Assembly (NCBI RefSeq): GCF_000204645.1 | Contig: NC_015422.1 | Location: forward strand, 3,861,001 to 3,925,000 | Direction: 5' to 3' | From: Alicycliphilus denitrificans K601 | GTDB lineage: Bacteria; Pseudomonadota; Gammaproteobacteria; Burkholderiales; Burkholderiaceae_C | Length of the DNA stretch: 64,000 bases | Shown: piece after piece, positions 1 through 9,092 of the stretch | Numbering within the stretch: the first letter of the stretch is position 1 | How the letters are laid out: every line of letters starts with the position of its first letter | Notes under the pieces: model-generated | What the model was told of the DNA's origin: nothing | Databases searched by the model: none | What the model saw: the letters and a program-made list of their open reading frames with translations, nothing else | Program-made: the position numbers and the translations under genes

Positions 1-539
1 TCTTCGACAACGTCGAGGTGCCCGCCGACCAGCTCATCGGCGAGGAGAACAAGGGCTGGACCTACGCCAAGCTCCTGCTCTCGCACGAGCGCACCAACAT
101 CGCCGACGTGAACCGCAGCAAGCGCGAACTCGAGCGCCTCAAGCGCATCGCCAAGGCCGAGGGCCTGTGGGACGACCAGCGCTTTCGCGACCAGATCGCG
201 CTGCTCGAAGTGGACATCGTCGCGCTGGAGATGCTCGTGCTGCGCGTGCTCTCGGCCGAGAAGAGCGGCAAGAACCCACTGGACATCGCCGGCCTGCTGA
301 AGATCAAGGGCAGCGAGATCCAGCAGCGCTACGCCGAGCTGATGATGCTGGCCTCCGGCCCCTTCGCCCTGCCCCTGATCCAGGAAGCCATGGACGCCGG
401 CTGGCAGGGCGACTTCCCCGGCGGCGCGCCAGCCAACGCCCCGCTCGCATCGACGTACTTCAACCTGCGCAAGACCACCATCTACGGCGGCTCCAACGAA
501 GTGCAGCGCAACATCGTGGCTCAAACCGTGCTGGGCTGA
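1..539 (+). CDS. acyl-CoA dehydrogenase, large-subunit type (C-terminal part; 5' end outside window)
   Basis: The reading frame is open from the first base (FDNVEVPADQLIGEENKGW) and ends at TGA 537-539, so about 179 C-terminal residues are present. The text matches the C-terminal helical domain of FAD-dependent acyl-CoA dehydrogenases, with the typical ending TTIYGGSNEVQRNIVAQTVLG. The pairing with a second, shorter dehydrogenase 14 bp downstream is the arrangement of pimeloyl-CoA dehydrogenase large and small subunits (PimC/PimD), which oxidise dicarboxylyl- or acyl-CoA in a beta-oxidation-like route; the exact substrate is inference. The start lies upstream of the window. Confidence 0.85.
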   Translation, partial: FDNVEVPADQLIGEENKGWTYAKLLLSHERTNIADVNRSKRELERLKRIAKAEGLWDDQRFRDQIALLEVDIVALEMLVLRVLSAEKSGKNPLDIAGLLKIKGSEIQQRYAELMMLASGPFALPLIQEAMDAGWQGDFPGGAPANAPLASTYFNLRKTTIYGGSNEVQRNIVAQTVLG

Positions 540-553
540 GAGGAGACAAGACC

Positions 554-1669
554 ATGGACTTCGATTTTTCCGACGACCAGCAATCCCTGCGCGACGCCGT
601 GCGCAAGTGGGTGGACAAGGGCTACGCCTTCGAGCGCCGTCGCGCCATCGTGGCCGCGGGCGGCTTCGACCGCGCGGCCTGGGGCGAACTGGCCGAACTG
701 GGCCTGACGGCCCTGACCGTGCCCGAAGCCTACGGCGGCCTGGACCAGGGCCCCATCGACGCCATGGTGGCCATGGAGGAACTGGGCCGCGGCATCGTTC
801 TGGAGCCGCTGGCGCAGGCCTTCATCGCGGCCGGCGTGCTCTCGCAGCACGCCCCTGAGGCCGTGCAGGCCGCCTGGCTGCCGCGCATCGCCGGCGGAGA
901 GGCGCTCGTCGTGCTCGCGCACCAGGAACGCAAGGCGCGCTACCGCCTCGACGTCTGCGAGGCAGGAGCGGGAAAAACACCCACAGGGCATGCGCTTACA
1001 GCTACCAAAAGCATAGTCCCCACAGGCGACCAGGCCGACGCCTTCCTCGTGCCCGCCAAGCTGGACGGCCGGATCGCGCTGTTCCTCGTGGAGCGCAATG
1101 CCGGCGGCGTCGCCACGCGCGGCTACGGCACCCAGGACGGCAGCCGCGCCGCCGAGGTGCGGCTGGCCCCTGCCCCGGCCACGCTCGTCGCCGCGGACGG
1201 CCTGGCCGCGCTGGAGCTGGCCGTGGACATCGGCATCGCCGCCGCATGCGCCTACGCCGTGGGCGTCATGGAGCAGACCTGCGCCGTGACCTTCGACTAC
1301 CTGAACCAGCGCAGGCAGTTCGGCGTGCCCATCGCCAGCTTCCAGGCCCTGCGCCACCGCGCGGCCGACATGAAGATGCAGCTCGAACTCGCGCGCTCGA
1401 TGAGCTACTACGCCAGCCTCAAGCTCGGCGCGCCGCGGGACGAGCGCCGCCGCGCGCTCTCGCGCGCCAAGGTGCAGCTCGGCCAGTCCATGCGCTTCGT
1501 CGGCCAGCAGGCCGTGCAGCTGCACGGCGGCATCGGCGTGACCGACGAGTACATCGTGAGCCACTACTTCAAGACGCTCACGCAGCTGGAGATGACCTGG
1601 GGCGACACGCTGCACCACCTGGGCGAGGTGTCGGCGCGCATGCAGGACACGGCGGGCGTGTTCGCCTGA
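554..1669 (+). CDS. acyl-CoA dehydrogenase, PimD-like small subunit
   Basis: 371 residues; ATG 554 follows a good GGAG ribosome site (GAGGAGACAAGACC). N-terminal helical domain (MDFDFSDDQQSLRDAVRKWV), mid beta-barrel and C-terminal four-helix domain (RRQFGVPIASFQALRHRAAD; LHGGIGVTDEYIVSHYFKTL) are intact. Probably forms a flavoenzyme with the upstream subunit, given the 14-bp spacing. Residues about 140-155 (KTPTGHALTATKSIVPT) are encoded by a diverged copy of the dispersed repeat described separately; the segment still reads as the expected beta-strand, so the protein is probably functional. Followed by a hairpin terminator. Substrate not determinable here. Confidence 0.85.
   Translation: MDFDFSDDQQSLRDAVRKWVDKGYAFERRRAIVAAGGFDRAAWGELAELGLTALTVPEAYGGLDQGPIDAMVAMEELGRGIVLEPLAQAFIAAGVLSQHAPEAVQAAWLPRIAGGEALVVLAHQERKARYRLDVCEAGAGKTPTGHALTATKSIVPTGDQADAFLVPAKLDGRIALFLVERNAGGVATRGYGTQDGSRAAEVRLAPAPATLVAADGLAALELAVDIGIAAACAYAVGVMEQTCAVTFDYLNQRRQFGVPIASFQALRHRAADMKMQLELARSMSYYASLKLGAPRDERRRALSRAKVQLGQSMRFVGQQAVQLHGGIGVTDEYIVSHYFKTLTQLEMTWGDTLHHLGEVSARMQDTAGVFA
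973..1018 (-). repeat. dispersed Comamonadaceae-type repeat, copy 1 (inside pimD-like gene)
   Basis: Read on the minus strand it gives ATGCTTTTGGTAGCTGTAAG followed by CGCATGCCC and a GTGTTTT end, which lines up block by block with the intergenic copies at 29 and 53 kb. It is in frame in the acyl-CoA dehydrogenase gene. Diverged, so moderate confidence. Confidence 0.55.
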
Positions 1670-1690
1670 GGCGCCCCCGGCTCCATGCAG

Positions 1691-1715
1691 AAAACCGCGC
1701 CCAGCGCGGTTTTTT
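1691..1715 (+). terminator. rho-independent terminator after acyl-CoA dehydrogenase pair
   Basis: Seven-base-pair stem ACCGCGC / GCGCGGT with a CCA loop, flanked by AAAA on the left and TTTTT on the right, so it can work for both the dehydrogenase operon (+) and the convergent HNH gene (-), which ends 9 bp away. Confidence 0.85.
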
Positions 1716-1723
1716 ACTTGTAA

Positions 1724-2281
1724 TCAGCTGAGCAGCCGCGACGACTTGGGCACATGCGCCATCAGGAACTCCATCTGGTCGGCCAGGATGCGCCGGTTGC
1801 GCAGGATGAAGTCTTCCCACAGGCTGGGCACGTAGGGCGCGTACAGCAGGGGCATGCGGGCCTGCTCGGGTGTGCGCGGCCCCTTGCGGTGGTTGCAGGA
1901 GCGGCAGGCGGTGACCACGTTCATCCAGTGGTCCGCGCCCTGGCTGGCATAGGGCACGATGTGCTCACGCGTGAGCTCGTGCTCCGGGAAATGCCCGCCG
2001 CAGTAGGCGCAGATGTTGCGGTCGCGCACGAACAGCTTGGCGTTGGTGAGGCTGGGGCGCAGGTCGAAGGGGTTGATGTGGGGCACGCCGCGCGTGCCTA
2101 TGATGCTGCTCACCGCGATCTGCGACTGCTCGCCCGTGATGGCGTTGTGCCCGCCGCGAAACAGCGCGACCTGCGCGCCGATCTCCCAGCGCACCTCGCC
2201 CGCGGCGTAATGCGTAACCGCCTGCTCCAGCGATATCCACGATTGCGGCAGCCCTTGGGCCGACAGCTTCAAGACCTTCAC
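1724..2281 (-). CDS. HNH endonuclease family protein
   Basis: 185 residues from a GTG at 2281, chosen because AGGAGG (2293-2288) sits 6 bases upstream; longer in-frame starts at 2314 (ATG) and 2356 (GTG) lack such a site. The HNH fold is clear: zinc pair CAYC, the REHIVPYA histidine motif, then NVVTACRSCNHRKG with the second CxxC and the final His. The conserved tail (LLYAPYVPSLWEDFILRNRRIL) belongs to a widespread HNH protein of beta- and gammaproteobacteria whose cellular role is not established. It is convergent with the acyl-CoA dehydrogenases and divergent from ribF. Nuclease activity is inferred from the motif only. Confidence 0.85.
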   Translation of the reverse strand: MKVLKLSAQGLPQSWISLEQAVTHYAAGEVRWEIGAQVALFRGGHNAITGEQSQIAVSSIIGTRGVPHINPFDLRPSLTNAKLFVRDRNICAYCGGHFPEHELTREHIVPYASQGADHWMNVVTACRSCNHRKGPRTPEQARMPLLYAPYVPSLWEDFILRNRRILADQMEFLMAHVPKSSRLLS

Positions 2282-2376
2282 CACACGCCTCCTGCCTCGA
2301 TGCACAAGAATCATGTCTCGCCAGCCACCCCGCACCTGGGGCCGCCGGTAGCGCACAATATACTCTTTTCGACGAA

Positions 2377-2428
2377 ATTTGCGCTAAGCGCTTGATGGAC
2401 TTGCGCCAATCGCTATCAAAAGAAAAGC
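2377..2428 (-). repeat. dispersed repeat, copy 2 (upstream of ribF)
   Basis: Minus-strand reading gives TTTTGATAGCGATTGGCGC, then CATCAAGCGCTTAGCGC, matching the ATAGC / GCGC / AAGCGCT blocks of the other copies. It fills the space just before ribF and ends 6 bases before the ribF ATG, so it supplies the purine-rich stretch that must act as ribosome site. Confidence 0.7.
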
Positions 2429-2434
2429 AATTCG

Positions 2435-3481
2435 ATGAAGATATTCCGCGGCTTCCATCATCCCCAGGTGGCGCCGGCCTGCGCCCTCACCATAGGCAAC
2501 TTCGACGGCGTGCACCGGGGCCACCAGGCCATGCTGGCGCTGCTGAACAACGAGGCCGAGCACCGCGGCGTGCAAAGCTGCGTGCTGACCTTCGAGCCGC
2601 ATCCGCGCGACTACTTCGCGGGCCTGCACAGGCGGCCCGAGCTCGCCCCCGCGCGCATAGGCACGCTGCGCGACAAGCTGTCCGAACTTGCGCGCTGCGG
2701 CGTGCAGCAGACCGTCGTGCTGCCGTTCAACGAGCGGCTGGCGTGCCAGTCGCCCCAGGCCTTCATCGAGGACGTGGTGGTGCGGGGCCTGGGCGCGCGC
2801 TACCTGCTGGTGGGGGACGACTTCCGCTTCGGCAGCCAGCGCGCGGGCGACTACGCCATGCTGGACGCCGCCGGCCCCGCGCACGGCTTCGAGGTGGCGC
2901 GCATGAACAGCTACGAGGTACACGGCCTGCGCGTGTCCAGCACCGCCGTGCGCGAGGCCCTGGCCGCCGGCGACATGCAGGAGGCCGCGCGCCTGCTGGG
3001 GCGGCCCTACGCCATCTCCGGCCACGTGGTGCACGGCCGCAAGCTCGGGCGCCAGCTCGGCCGCTCGGCCGCCAGCGGCGCGCACCAGGACGGCTTTCGC
3101 ACGCTCAACCTGCGCTTCGCGCACTGGAAGCCGGCCGCCAGCGGCATCTTCGCCGTGCTGGTGCACGGCCTGCACGACCAGCCCCTGCCCGGCGTGGCCA
3201 ACCTGGGCGTGCGCCCCTCGCTGGACCCGCGCGACGTGAACGGCGGGCGCGTGCTGCTGGAGACGCACTGCCTGGATTGGCCCGCCCACCTGGGCGCCGA
3301 GGGGGCCTACGGTAAAATCATCCGCGTGGAACTCCTGCACAAACTGCACGACGAGCTGAAGTACGACAGCCTCGCCGCCCTCACGGCCGGCATCGCCAAG
3401 GACTGCGAGGATGCTCGCGCGTACTTTGCGTCCACGCAGCACGCCGAGACCCGTCGCCAGACCACCCGCGACCGAATTTGA
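2435..3481 (+). CDS. ribF: bifunctional riboflavin kinase / FAD synthetase
   Basis: 348 residues. Converts riboflavin to FMN and FMN to FAD in the cytoplasm. The N-terminal adenylyltransferase has GNFDGVHRGH (residues 21-30) and DDFRFGSQRAGDY; the C-terminal kinase starts at about residue 190 (GRPYAISGHVVHGRKLG). The usual kinase signature GxPTxN is altered: after LGR there is an extra run of about 11 residues (SAASGAHQDG) and the motif reads FRTLNL, keeping Thr and Asn but not Pro. Start ATG 2435 gives the expected N-terminus MKIFRGF; the ribosome site is only a weak AAAAGAAAAG contributed by the upstream repeat. First gene of the ribF-ileS-lspA cluster typical of proteobacteria. Confidence 0.95.
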   Translation: MKIFRGFHHPQVAPACALTIGNFDGVHRGHQAMLALLNNEAEHRGVQSCVLTFEPHPRDYFAGLHRRPELAPARIGTLRDKLSELARCGVQQTVVLPFNERLACQSPQAFIEDVVVRGLGARYLLVGDDFRFGSQRAGDYAMLDAAGPAHGFEVARMNSYEVHGLRVSSTAVREALAAGDMQEAARLLGRPYAISGHVVHGRKLGRQLGRSAASGAHQDGFRTLNLRFAHWKPAASGIFAVLVHGLHDQPLPGVANLGVRPSLDPRDVNGGRVLLETHCLDWPAHLGAEGAYGKIIRVELLHKLHDELKYDSLAALTAGIAKDCEDARAYFASTQHAETRRQTTRDRI

Positions 3482-3571
3482 CGGGGCCGCCTTCGCCCCT
3501 GTCCCGCCGTTGCACTTCGCTCCCATTCCAGGCAGCGCGCCTGGAATGCCCCTGACCTGAAGGTTTCCCCC

Positions 3572-6427
3572 ATGTCCGAATCCGCACCCAAGAATGCCCC
3601 GGCCAGCGCTTACCGCACCACGCTGAACATACCCGACACGCCGTTTCCCATGCGCGGCGACCTGCCCAAGCGCGAGCCGCTCTGGGTCAAGGAGTGGGAC
3701 GAGCAAGGCACGTACAAGAAGCTGCGCGACGCGCGGCGCGGCGCGCCGAAGTTCATCCTGCACGACGGCCCGCCGTACGCCAACGGCCAGATCCACATCG
3801 GCCACGCGGTGAACAAGATCCTCAAGGACATGATCGTCAAGGCGCGCCAGCTCGAAGGCTTCGACGCGCTCTACACCCCGGGCTGGGACTGCCACGGCCT
3901 GCCGATCGAGAACGCCATCGAGAAGCTGCACGGGCGCAACCTGCCGCGCGACGAGATGCAGGCGCGCGGCCGCGCCTTCGCCACCGAGCAGATCGCACAG
4001 CAGATGGTGGACTTCAAGCGCCTGGGCGTGCTCGGCGAATGGGACAACCCCTACAAGACCATGAACTACGCCAGCGAGGCCGGCGAGTTGCGCGCCCTCA
4101 AGAAGGTCATGGAGCGCGGCTTCGTGTACCGCGGCCTCAAGCCCGTGTACTGGTGCTTCGACTGCGGCTCGTCGCTGGCCGAGTTCGAGATCGAGTACCA
4201 GGACAAGCAGAGCCAGACGCTGGACGTGATGTTCCCGGCCGCCGATCCCGAAAAGCTCGCCGCCGCCTTCGGCCTGCCCGCCCTGTCCAAGCCCGCGTTC
4301 GCCGTCATCTGGACCACCACGGCCTGGACCATCCCCGCCAACCAGGCGCTCAACGTCAACCCCGAGCTGGAATACAGCCTGGTGGATACCGAGCGCGGCC
4401 TGCTCGTCGTGGCCAGCGCCCTGGTGGAGAAATGCCTGGAGCGCTGGGGCATCGCGGGCCGGGCCGTCGCCACGGCCAAGGGCGAGAAACTTGACCACAT
4501 CAACTTCAGGCATCCCCTGGCGCACGTGGACAAGGGCTACGACCGCCTCTCGCCCGTCTACTTGGCCGACTACGCCACCGCCGAGGACGGCACGGGCATC
4601 GTGCACAGCTCGCCCGCCTACGGCGTGGACGACTTCCAGTCCTGCGTGGCCAACGGCCTGAAATACGAGGACATCCTGAACCCCGTGCAGGGCAACGGCC
4701 AGTACGCGCAGGACTTCCCGCTGTTCGGCGGCCAGCCCATCTGGAAGGCCGTGCCCGTGATCATCGACGCGCTCAAGGTGGCCGGGCGCCTCATGGGCAC
4801 GTCCGGCATCACGCACAGCTACCCGCATTGCTGGCGCCACAAGTCGCCCGTGATCTACCGCGCCGCGGCGCAGTGGTTCGTGCGCATGGACGAGGGCGAG
4901 GGCGTGTTCACCGACCCGGCCCAGAAGCCCGCGAAGACCCTGCGCCAGATCGCGCTGGAGGCCATCGAGCACACGCGCTTCTACCCCGAGAACGGGAAGG
5001 CCCGCCTGCGCGACATGATCGCCGGGCGGCCCGACTGGTGCATCTCGCGCCAGCGCAGTTGGGGCGTGCCCATCCCGTTCTTCCTGCACCAGGACTCGGG
5101 CGAGCTGCACCCGCGCACCATGGAGATTATCGACCAGGCGGCCGACATCGTGGAGAGGGGCGGCATCGAGGCCTGGAGCCGCGTGACGGCCGAGGAGATC
5201 CTGGGCGCCGAGGACGCGAAGCACTACACCAAGAGCACCGACATCCTGGAGGTGTGGTTCGACTCCGGCTCCACCTTCTGGCACGTGATGCGCGGCACGC
5301 ACGCCGGCATGCACCACGACGAGGGCCCCGAGGCCGACCTGTACCTGGAGGGCCACGACCAGCACCGCGGCTGGTTCCACAGCTCGCTGCTGCTGGCCAG
5401 CGCCATCTTCGGCCGCGCGCCCTACCGCGGGCTGCTCACGCACGGCTTCACCGTGGACGGCCAGGGCAAGAAGATGAGCAAGTCGCTGGGCAACACCGTC
5501 TCGCCGCAGCAGGTCAGCGGCAAGCTCGGCGCCGAAATCATCCGCCTGTGGTGCGCGGCCACCGACTATTCGGGCGACCTGGCGATCGACGACAAGATCC
5601 TCGCGCGCGTGGTGGACGCCTACCGCCGCATCCGCAACACGCTGCGCTTCCTGCTGGCCAACGTGAGCGACTTCGACCCGGCCACGGACGCCGTGCCGTT
5701 CGGCGAAATGCTGGAGATCGACCGCTACGCCCTCACGCGTGCGGCCGAGCTGCAGCAGGACATCCTGGCGCACTACAAGGTCTACGAATTCCACCCCGTG
5801 GTCGCCAGGCTGCAGCTGTACTGCTCGGAAGACCTGGGGGGCTTCTACCTCGACGTGCTCAAGGACCGCCTCTACACCACGGCGGCCAAGAGCCCGGCGC
5901 GGCGCAGCGCGCAGACGGCGCTCTACCAGATCACGCACGCCATGCTGCGCTGGATGGCGCCCTTCCTGTCCTTCACGGCCGAGGAGGCCTGGAAGATCTT
6001 CGGCCAGTCCGAGTCCATCTACCTGGAGACCTACCAGACCATTCCCGCCGCCGACGAAGCCCTGCTGGCCAAGTGGGAGCGCCTGCGCCAGATCCGCGAC
6101 GCGGTGAACAAGGAGATCGAGAACGTGCGCGCCGCCGGCACCGTGGGCTCGTCGCTGCAGGCTGCCGTCACGCTCGCCGCCGCGCCCGAGGACCATGAGC
6201 TGCTGGCCAGCCTGGGCGACGACCTGAAGTTCGTGTTTATTGTCTCCACTATTACATTGGTAGCTGGAAGCGCCCTCCAGATAAGCGTTACGGCCAGTTC
6301 CAACGAGAAATGCGAACGCTGCTGGCACTACCGCGCGGACGTGGGCGCGGACACCGCCCACCCCACGCTGTGCGGCCGCTGCACGAGCAACCTCTACGGC
6401 GCGGGCGAGCCCCGGGCGCACGCCTGA
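3572..6427 (+). CDS. ileS: isoleucyl-tRNA synthetase
   Basis: 951 residues, normal for bacterial class I IleRS (E. coli 938). Charges tRNA-Ile with isoleucine. Visible: HIGH motif in [16 protein letters not shown], editing-domain region [20 protein letters not shown] motif in [13 protein letters not shown], anticodon-binding domain, and C-terminal zinc cysteines [12 protein letters not shown] and CGRC. Just before the zinc motif the codons for [17 protein letters not shown] are AT-rich and match the dispersed repeat (copy 3). Its stop TGA overlaps the lspA ATG by one base, so the two are translationally coupled. Confidence 0.97.
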   Translation: MSESAPKNAPASAYRTTLNIPDTPFPMRGDLPKREPLWVKEWDEQGTYKKLRDARRGAPKFILHDGPPYANGQIHIGHAVNKILKDMIVKARQLEGFDALYTPGWDCHGLPIENAIEKLHGRNLPRDEMQARGRAFATEQIAQQMVDFKRLGVLGEWDNPYKTMNYASEAGELRALKKVMERGFVYRGLKPVYWCFDCGSSLAEFEIEYQDKQSQTLDVMFPAADPEKLAAAFGLPALSKPAFAVIWTTTAWTIPANQALNVNPELEYSLVDTERGLLVVASALVEKCLERWGIAGRAVATAKGEKLDHINFRHPLAHVDKGYDRLSPVYLADYATAEDGTGIVHSSPAYGVDDFQSCVANGLKYEDILNPVQGNGQYAQDFPLFGGQPIWKAVPVIIDALKVAGRLMGTSGITHSYPHCWRHKSPVIYRAAAQWFVRMDEGEGVFTDPAQKPAKTLRQIALEAIEHTRFYPENGKARLRDMIAGRPDWCISRQRSWGVPIPFFLHQDSGELHPRTMEIIDQAADIVERGGIEAWSRVTAEEILGAEDAKHYTKSTDILEVWFDSGSTFWHVMRGTHAGMHHDEGPEADLYLEGHDQHRGWFHSSLLLASAIFGRAPYRGLLTHGFTVDGQGKKMSKSLGNTVSPQQVSGKLGAEIIRLWCAATDYSGDLAIDDKILARVVDAYRRIRNTLRFLLANVSDFDPATDAVPFGEMLEIDRYALTRAAELQQDILAHYKVYEFHPVVARLQLYCSEDLGGFYLDVLKDRLYTTAAKSPARRSAQTALYQITHAMLRWMAPFLSFTAEEAWKIFGQSESIYLETYQTIPAADEALLAKWERLRQIRDAVNKEIENVRAAGTVGSSLQAAVTLAAAPEDHELLASLGDDLKFVFIVSTITLVAGSALQISVTASSNEKCERCWHYRADVGADTAHPTLCGRCTSNLYGAGEPRAHA
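6248..6295 (+). repeat. dispersed repeat, copy 3 (inside ileS)
   Basis: CTATTACATTGGTAGCTGG, AAGCGCC, CTCCAGATAAGCG, then TTACGGCC follow the order and spacing of the repeat blocks. Its AT-rich start stands out from the surrounding ileS sequence. It is in frame and lies in the variable linker before the C-terminal zinc motif. Confidence 0.55.
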
Positions 6428-6924
6428 TGGCGCGCGGCAACGGCAACGGGCGCGCCAGCCTGTGGCCCTGGCTGGCCTGGGCGGTGCTGCTCGTCATCGC
6501 CGACCAGTTCACCAAGACGCTGATCCTGGGCTACTACCGCCTGGGCGACGCGACCTACGTGACCAGCTTCTTCAACATCGTGCGCGCGCACAACACCGGG
6601 GCGGCCTTCTCCTTCCTGGCCGATGCGGGCGGCTGGCAGCGCTGGCTGTTCACTGGCATCGCCGTGGCAACGGCCGCGTTCATCCTGTGGCAGCTGCGGG
6701 CCCACCCGGGGCAAAAGCTGTTCTGCTTCGCGCTGTCGAGCATCCTGGGCGGCGCCATCGGCAATGTGGTGGACCGCCTGCAGCACGGCTACGTGGTGGA
6801 CTTCCTGGATTTCCACCTGCGCGGCTGGCACTTCCCGGCCTTCAACGTCGCCGACGCGGCGATCACCGTGGGCGCAGCCTGCCTGATCCTCGACGAGTTG
6901 CTGCGCGTGCGGCGCGAGCGCTGA
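6427..6924 (+). CDS. lspA: lipoprotein signal peptidase (signal peptidase II)
   Basis: 165 residues with four hydrophobic segments; an inner-membrane aspartic protease that cleaves signal peptides of prolipoproteins after lipid attachment. The two catalytic aspartates are in the conserved contexts NVVDRL and FNVADAAI, and [17 protein letters not shown] is the usual conserved loop. ATG 6427 overlaps the ileS stop (TGATG). The ileS-lspA order is standard. Confidence 0.96.
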   Translation: MARGNGNGRASLWPWLAWAVLLVIADQFTKTLILGYYRLGDATYVTSFFNIVRAHNTGAAFSFLADAGGWQRWLFTGIAVATAAFILWQLRAHPGQKLFCFALSSILGGAIGNVVDRLQHGYVVDFLDFHLRGWHFPAFNVADAAITVGAACLILDELLRVRRER

Positions 6925-6990
6925 CCTCCAATCCCCAGGGTTAACCCGGTCGGACCGCGTGTCATCGCGGCGTCATACTCGCGTGGTGCA

Positions 6991-7006
6991 ATGAAATCGA
7001 TTTCAT
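6991..7006. promoter_or_regulatory. 16-bp perfect palindrome, probable LacI-family operator
   Basis: ATGAAATCGATTTCAT reads identically on both strands with the central CG typical of LacI/GalR operators. It ends 10 bp before the lacI-type ATG at 7017, the position expected for autorepression, and could also control the downstream importer genes. Confidence 0.7.
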
Positions 7007-7016
7007 CACCACGCCA

Positions 7017-8039
7017 ATGCCCAAGGAACCCCTGAACATCCACAACGTCGCCACGCGCGCCGGCGTCTCGGCCGCGACCGTGTCCCGGGCGTTCAACTTT
7101 CCCGACAAGGTGGCGCCCGCCACGCGTGACCTGGTGGAGCGCGCAGCGCGCGAGCTCGGCTATCAGCCCAACGCCAGCGCCCGCACGCTGCGCACCCAGC
7201 GCAGCCGCGTGCTGGGTGTGGTGCTGCCCACCCTGCTCAACCCGGTCTTTGCCGAGTGCCTGCAGGGCATTTCCCAGGCGGCGGCGGCGAGCGGCTACGC
7301 CATCGTGCCCGTCATGACGAGCTACGAGGAAACGCAGGAGCAGCAGGCCGTCGCGCAGCTGCTGGCCGCCAACGTGGACGGCATGATCCTGGTCGTCTCC
7401 AGCCCGTCGGACTCGCGGGCGCTGGAGCGCCTGCGCGGCGCGGGCCTGCCGTACGTGCTGGCCTACAACGCCCACCCCGGCCATCCCTGCATTTCGGTGG
7501 ACGGCGAGGCCGCATCGGCCGAGGCCGTGGCGCGGCTGGCGGCGCTGGGCCACCGGCGCATCGCCATGGTCAGCGGCACGCTGGCGGCCTCTGACCGTGC
7601 GCAGCAGCGCTACCGCGGCTACCTGCGCGGCATGGCCGCGGCGGGGCTGCAGGCGCCCCCCCTGGTGGAGGTGCCCTTCGTCGCCACCGCCGTCGAGGCG
7701 CTGTCGCGCTACCTGCAGACGCCCACGCGGCCCACCGCCCTGTTCTGCTCCAACGACCTGCTGGCCATCCGCAGCATGCGCGCCGCGCGCCTGACGGGGC
7801 TGTCCGTTCCGCAGGACCTGGCCGTCATGGGCTTCGACGGCATCGCCATCGGCCAGGACCTCACCCCGGCCCTGAGCACCATCGCCCAGCCCAACCACGA
7901 CATCGGCCGCCATGGCGTGGAACTGCTCGTGCAGTCCATCGCCCGCGGCAGCCCGCCCGGCGCCGGCGACAGCCTGTGCCTGCCTTACCGCTTCTGCGGC
8001 GGCGAGTCCTGCGCCGCCGCCGCGGGCCCCGCGGCTTGA
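7017..8039 (+). CDS. LacI/GalR-family transcriptional regulator
   Basis: 340 residues. N-terminal helix-turn-helix and hinge (NIHNVATRAGVSAATVSRAF, residues 6-25; GYQPNASARTLRTQRS) followed by a periplasmic-binding-protein-like effector domain (LGVVLPTLLNPVFAE to DLAVMGFDGIAIGQDLTPALSTI). It is the first gene of a co-directional block with an ABC importer and a phosphodiesterase 39 bp downstream, so it most likely controls that uptake system in response to an imported compound or its product. The palindrome at 6991-7006 is the likely operator. Effector not identifiable by reading. Confidence 0.9.
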   Translation: MPKEPLNIHNVATRAGVSAATVSRAFNFPDKVAPATRDLVERAARELGYQPNASARTLRTQRSRVLGVVLPTLLNPVFAECLQGISQAAAASGYAIVPVMTSYEETQEQQAVAQLLAANVDGMILVVSSPSDSRALERLRGAGLPYVLAYNAHPGHPCISVDGEAASAEAVARLAALGHRRIAMVSGTLAASDRAQQRYRGYLRGMAAAGLQAPPLVEVPFVATAVEALSRYLQTPTRPTALFCSNDLLAIRSMRAARLTGLSVPQDLAVMGFDGIAIGQDLTPALSTIAQPNHDIGRHGVELLVQSIARGSPPGAGDSLCLPYRFCGGESCAAAAGPAA

Positions 8040-8078
8040 AATCCCATCCACCCTCTGTCCAACCCAAGGAGAAACCCC

Positions 8079-9092
8079 ATGACCTCGACCCTGCAACGCT
8101 TCGCCCGCATCGGCGTGCTGGCAGCCGCCGGCCTGGCAGCCACCGGCGCCTGGGCGCAGACCGCCATCTGCTACAACTGCCCCACGGAATGGGCGGACTG
8201 GGGCACGCAGCTGCGCGCCATCAAGACCAGAACCGGCATCACGGTGCCGGCCGACAACAAGAACTCGGGCCAGGCGCTGGCGCAGCTGGTGGCCGAGAAA
8301 GGCAGTCCGGTGGCCGACGTGACCTACCTGGGCGTCACCTTCGCCATCCAGGCGCAGAAGGACGGCGTGGTCGCCCCCTACCAGCCCGCGGGCTGGAAGG
8401 ACATTCCCGACGGAATGAAGGACCCGGCCGGCAACTGGTTCAGCATCCACTCGGGCACGCTGGGCTTCATGGTCAACGTGGACGCGCTCAAGGGCAAGCC
8501 GGTGCCGAAGTCCTGGGCCGACCTGCTCAAGCCCGACTACAAGGGGCTGATCGGCTATCTCGACCCGGCCTCGGCCTTCGTCGGCTACGTGGGCGCGGTC
8601 GCAGTGAACGAGGCGCGCGGCGGCACGCTCGCCAACTTCGCGCCGGCCATCGACTACTTCAAGGCGCTGCAGAAGAACGAGCCCATCGTTCCCAAGCAGA
8701 CCTCGTATGCGCGCGTGCTGTCGGGCGAGATCGCCATCCTGCTGGACTACGACTTCAACGCCTACCGCGCCAAGTACAAGGACCGCGCCAACGTGCAGTT
8801 CGTCATTCCCGCCGAAGGCACGGTGGTCGTGCCCTACGTGATGAGCCTGGTGAACAAAGCGCCCCATCCGGCCGAGGCCAGGAAGGTGCTGGACTTCGTG
8901 CTCTCCGACGAGGGCCAGGCCATCTGGGCCAAGGCCTATCTGCGCCCGGTGCGCGCCGGCGCCATGCCCAAGGAGGTGCAGGCCCAGTTCCTGCCGGCCT
9001 CGGAATACGCCCGCGCCAAGACCGTGGACTACGCCGGCATGGCCGCCGCGCAGCGCGACTTCTCCGACCGCTACCTGAAGGAAGTGCGTTGA
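8079..9092 (+). CDS. ABC transporter periplasmic substrate-binding protein (Fe3+/polyamine/AfuA-like class)
   Basis: 337 residues with a signal peptide (MTSTLQRFARIGVLAAAGLA, cleavage after AWA) and ribosome site AAGGAGAAACCCC. The mature part has the fold of the family-1/AfuA-type binding proteins (GTLGFMVNVDAL, SWADLLKPDYKG, then SLVNKAPHPAEARKVLDFVL). This class covers iron, thiamine, phosphonate, polyamine and phosphodiester-like ligands. With a GpdQ-like phosphodiesterase at the operon end, a glycerophosphodiester or similar organophosphate is the best guess; that is inference from context. The stop overlaps the start of the next permease gene. Confidence 0.85.
   Translation: MTSTLQRFARIGVLAAAGLAATGAWAQTAICYNCPTEWADWGTQLRAIKTRTGITVPADNKNSGQALAQLVAEKGSPVADVTYLGVTFAIQAQKDGVVAPYQPAGWKDIPDGMKDPAGNWFSIHSGTLGFMVNVDALKGKPVPKSWADLLKPDYKGLIGYLDPASAFVGYVGAVAVNEARGGTLANFAPAIDYFKALQKNEPIVPKQTSYARVLSGEIAILLDYDFNAYRAKYKDRANVQFVIPAEGTVVVPYVMSLVNKAPHPAEARKVLDFVLSDEGQAIWAKAYLRPVRAGAMPKEVQAQFLPASEYARAKTVDYAGMAAAQRDFSDRYLKEVR

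Noticed and set aside
2384..6421. A 1345-codon open frame on the minus strand opposite ribF and ileS
   Set aside because: Antisense frames stay open in GC-rich genes with strong third-position GC; its translation is low-complexity (rich in Val, Gly, His, Arg, Ala) and has no recognisable domain, whereas ileS and ribF on the plus strand are certain.
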